NCBI GenBank assembly: GCA_934183145.1
Contig: CAKPSA010000068.1
Span: forward strand, 1 to 6,458
DNA length: 6,458 nt
Direction: 5' to 3'
Source: an uncultured Veillonella sp.
GTDB taxonomy: Bacteria > Bacillota > Negativicutes > Veillonellales > Veillonellaceae
In this document: positions 5,671-6,458 of the stretch, one piece after another
How positions within the stretch are numbered: position 1 is the stretch's first letter
Layout of the letters: the number at the start of each line of letters is the position of its first letter
Translations under genes and position numbers: made by a program
The notes under the pieces: generated by a model
Database searches by the model: none
What the model was told of the DNA's origin: nothing
The model's input: only the letters and a program-made list of their open reading frames with translations

Positions 5671-6458
5671 ATGAGCGGTTATAATCCTTATGAAAACATG
5701 CTAAATACGTTAGATGTAGCAGCAGAAAAGCTCGGCTATACTCGTAGCGAATACGAAGTATTACGCCATCCTGAACGGGAACTAAAAGTAGCCGTACCAC
5801 TTCAACTCGACAATGGTGAAGTTCGCGTATACGAAGGCTACCGTTGCCAACACTCCACATTGCGTGGTAGTGCTAAAGGCGGTCTCCGCTTCCATCCGGA
5901 CTCCGATGAAAACGAAGTGCGTGCATTGGCTGCTTGGATGACTATTAAAAATGCTATCGCTAACATTCCTTATGGCGGTGGTAAAGGCGGTATCAAAGTT
6001 GATCCTAAAACTTTGAATCCTCGCGAATTAGAACGCTTAACTCGTAATTTTGTACGTCGTATTGCTCCTATTATCGGTGTTAATACTGACGTTCCTGCAC
6101 CAGACGTAAATACAAATGCGCAAATCATGAGCTGGATCGCTGACGAATACAGCACATTAAAAGGTGAATGGAGCCCTGGTATCGTTACTGGTAAACCTAT
6201 CGAAGTAGGCGGTTCCCTAGGTCGTAATGAAGCAACTGGCCGTGGCTGTCTCATCGCATTACAAAGCTACCTCGCTAAGAAAAACTTAGACATCAAAAAC
6301 CTTACTGTAGCAGTTCAAGGATTCGGTAACGTAGGTTCTGTAGGTGCTCGTCTCATCTCTCAAGCAGGCGCTAAAGTTGTTGCTATCGGCGACGTAAGCG
6401 TTAATATTTACAATCCTAATGGTATTGATGTAGAAAAAGCATACGAATATGCTAACTC
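5671..6458 (+). CDS. gdhA: glutamate dehydrogenase (Glu/Leu/Phe/Val family), N-terminal 262 residues
   Basis: The enzyme interconverts glutamate with 2-oxoglutarate plus ammonia, using NAD(P), in the cytoplasm. The frame is open to the right edge; the family is usually about 420-450 residues, so the last third is missing. Substrate-domain motifs are intact: SAKGGLRFHP (67-76) with Lys69, MTIKNAI with Lys93, YGGGKGGI (101-108) with Lys105, and PAPDVNT (142-148) with Asp145. The spacing of these four matches Lys89, Lys113, Lys125 and Asp165 of the Clostridium symbiosum enzyme. The nucleotide-binding domain starts near 200 with GFGNVG (217-222). The short N-terminus and PYGGGKGGI resemble the RocG/GudB-type catabolic enzymes, so NAD use and glutamate breakdown are likely, though cofactor choice cannot be fixed here. 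Leucine or phenylalanine dehydrogenase is less likely given the glutamate-type SAKGGLRFHP and Lys69. It follows two amino-acid importers but has its own upstream region. Confidence 0.93.
   Translation, partial: MSGYNPYENMLNTLDVAAEKLGYTRSEYEVLRHPERELKVAVPLQLDNGEVRVYEGYRCQHSTLRGSAKGGLRFHPDSDENEVRALAAWMTIKNAIANIPYGGGKGGIKVDPKTLNPRELERLTRNFVRRIAPIIGVNTDVPAPDVNTNAQIMSWIADEYSTLKGEWSPGIVTGKPIEVGGSLGRNEATGRGCLIALQSYLAKKNLDIKNLTVAVQGFGNVGSVGARLISQAGAKVVAIGDVSVNIYNPNGIDVEKAYEYAN

Overview
The window looks like ordinary chromosome from a low-to-moderate G+C Firmicute. Strong AGGAGG-type Shine-Dalgarno sites, hairpin-plus-T-tract terminators, AT-rich intergenic DNA and an MEP-pathway isoprenoid gene all fit this. 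My best guess is a Negativicute such as Veillonella, but that rests on general resemblance and was not checked by search.

Layout: a YitT-family membrane protein gene runs off the left edge on the minus strand (1-221). A 205-bp divergent spacer separates it from a two-gene plus-strand unit: ispE (427-1323) and a GntR/FCD transcription regulator (1320-2012), overlapping by ATGA and closed by a 12-bp hairpin terminator (2052-2084). Next come two tandem alanine/glycine:cation symporters of the AGCS family (2157-3617 and 3952-5391). Each has its own promoter candidate, ribosome site and terminator. The right edge holds the first 262 codons of a glutamate dehydrogenase (5671 onward), preceded by a 279-bp spacer with a CRP-like palindrome.

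How the genes may work together: the right two thirds reads as amino-acid uptake and catabolism. Two paralogous small-neutral-amino-acid importers (72% identical by hand count, no gaps over 474 residues) sit beside a glutamate dehydrogenase that links amino acids to 2-oxoglutarate and ammonia. The FCD regulator just upstream is a possible controller of the transporters, but its translational coupling is to ispE, so this is only a hypothesis. The separate terminators say the right-hand genes are individually controlled neighbours, not one operon.

I found no mobile element, CRISPR array, RNA gene or riboswitch, and nothing that amounts to a new system. The points most worth a second look are the CRP-like site ahead of glutamate dehydrogenase, the invariant WWGDGQTTDSS tail of both transporters, a pair of related 17-bp inverted repeats ahead of the second transporter, and the ispE-regulator coupling.
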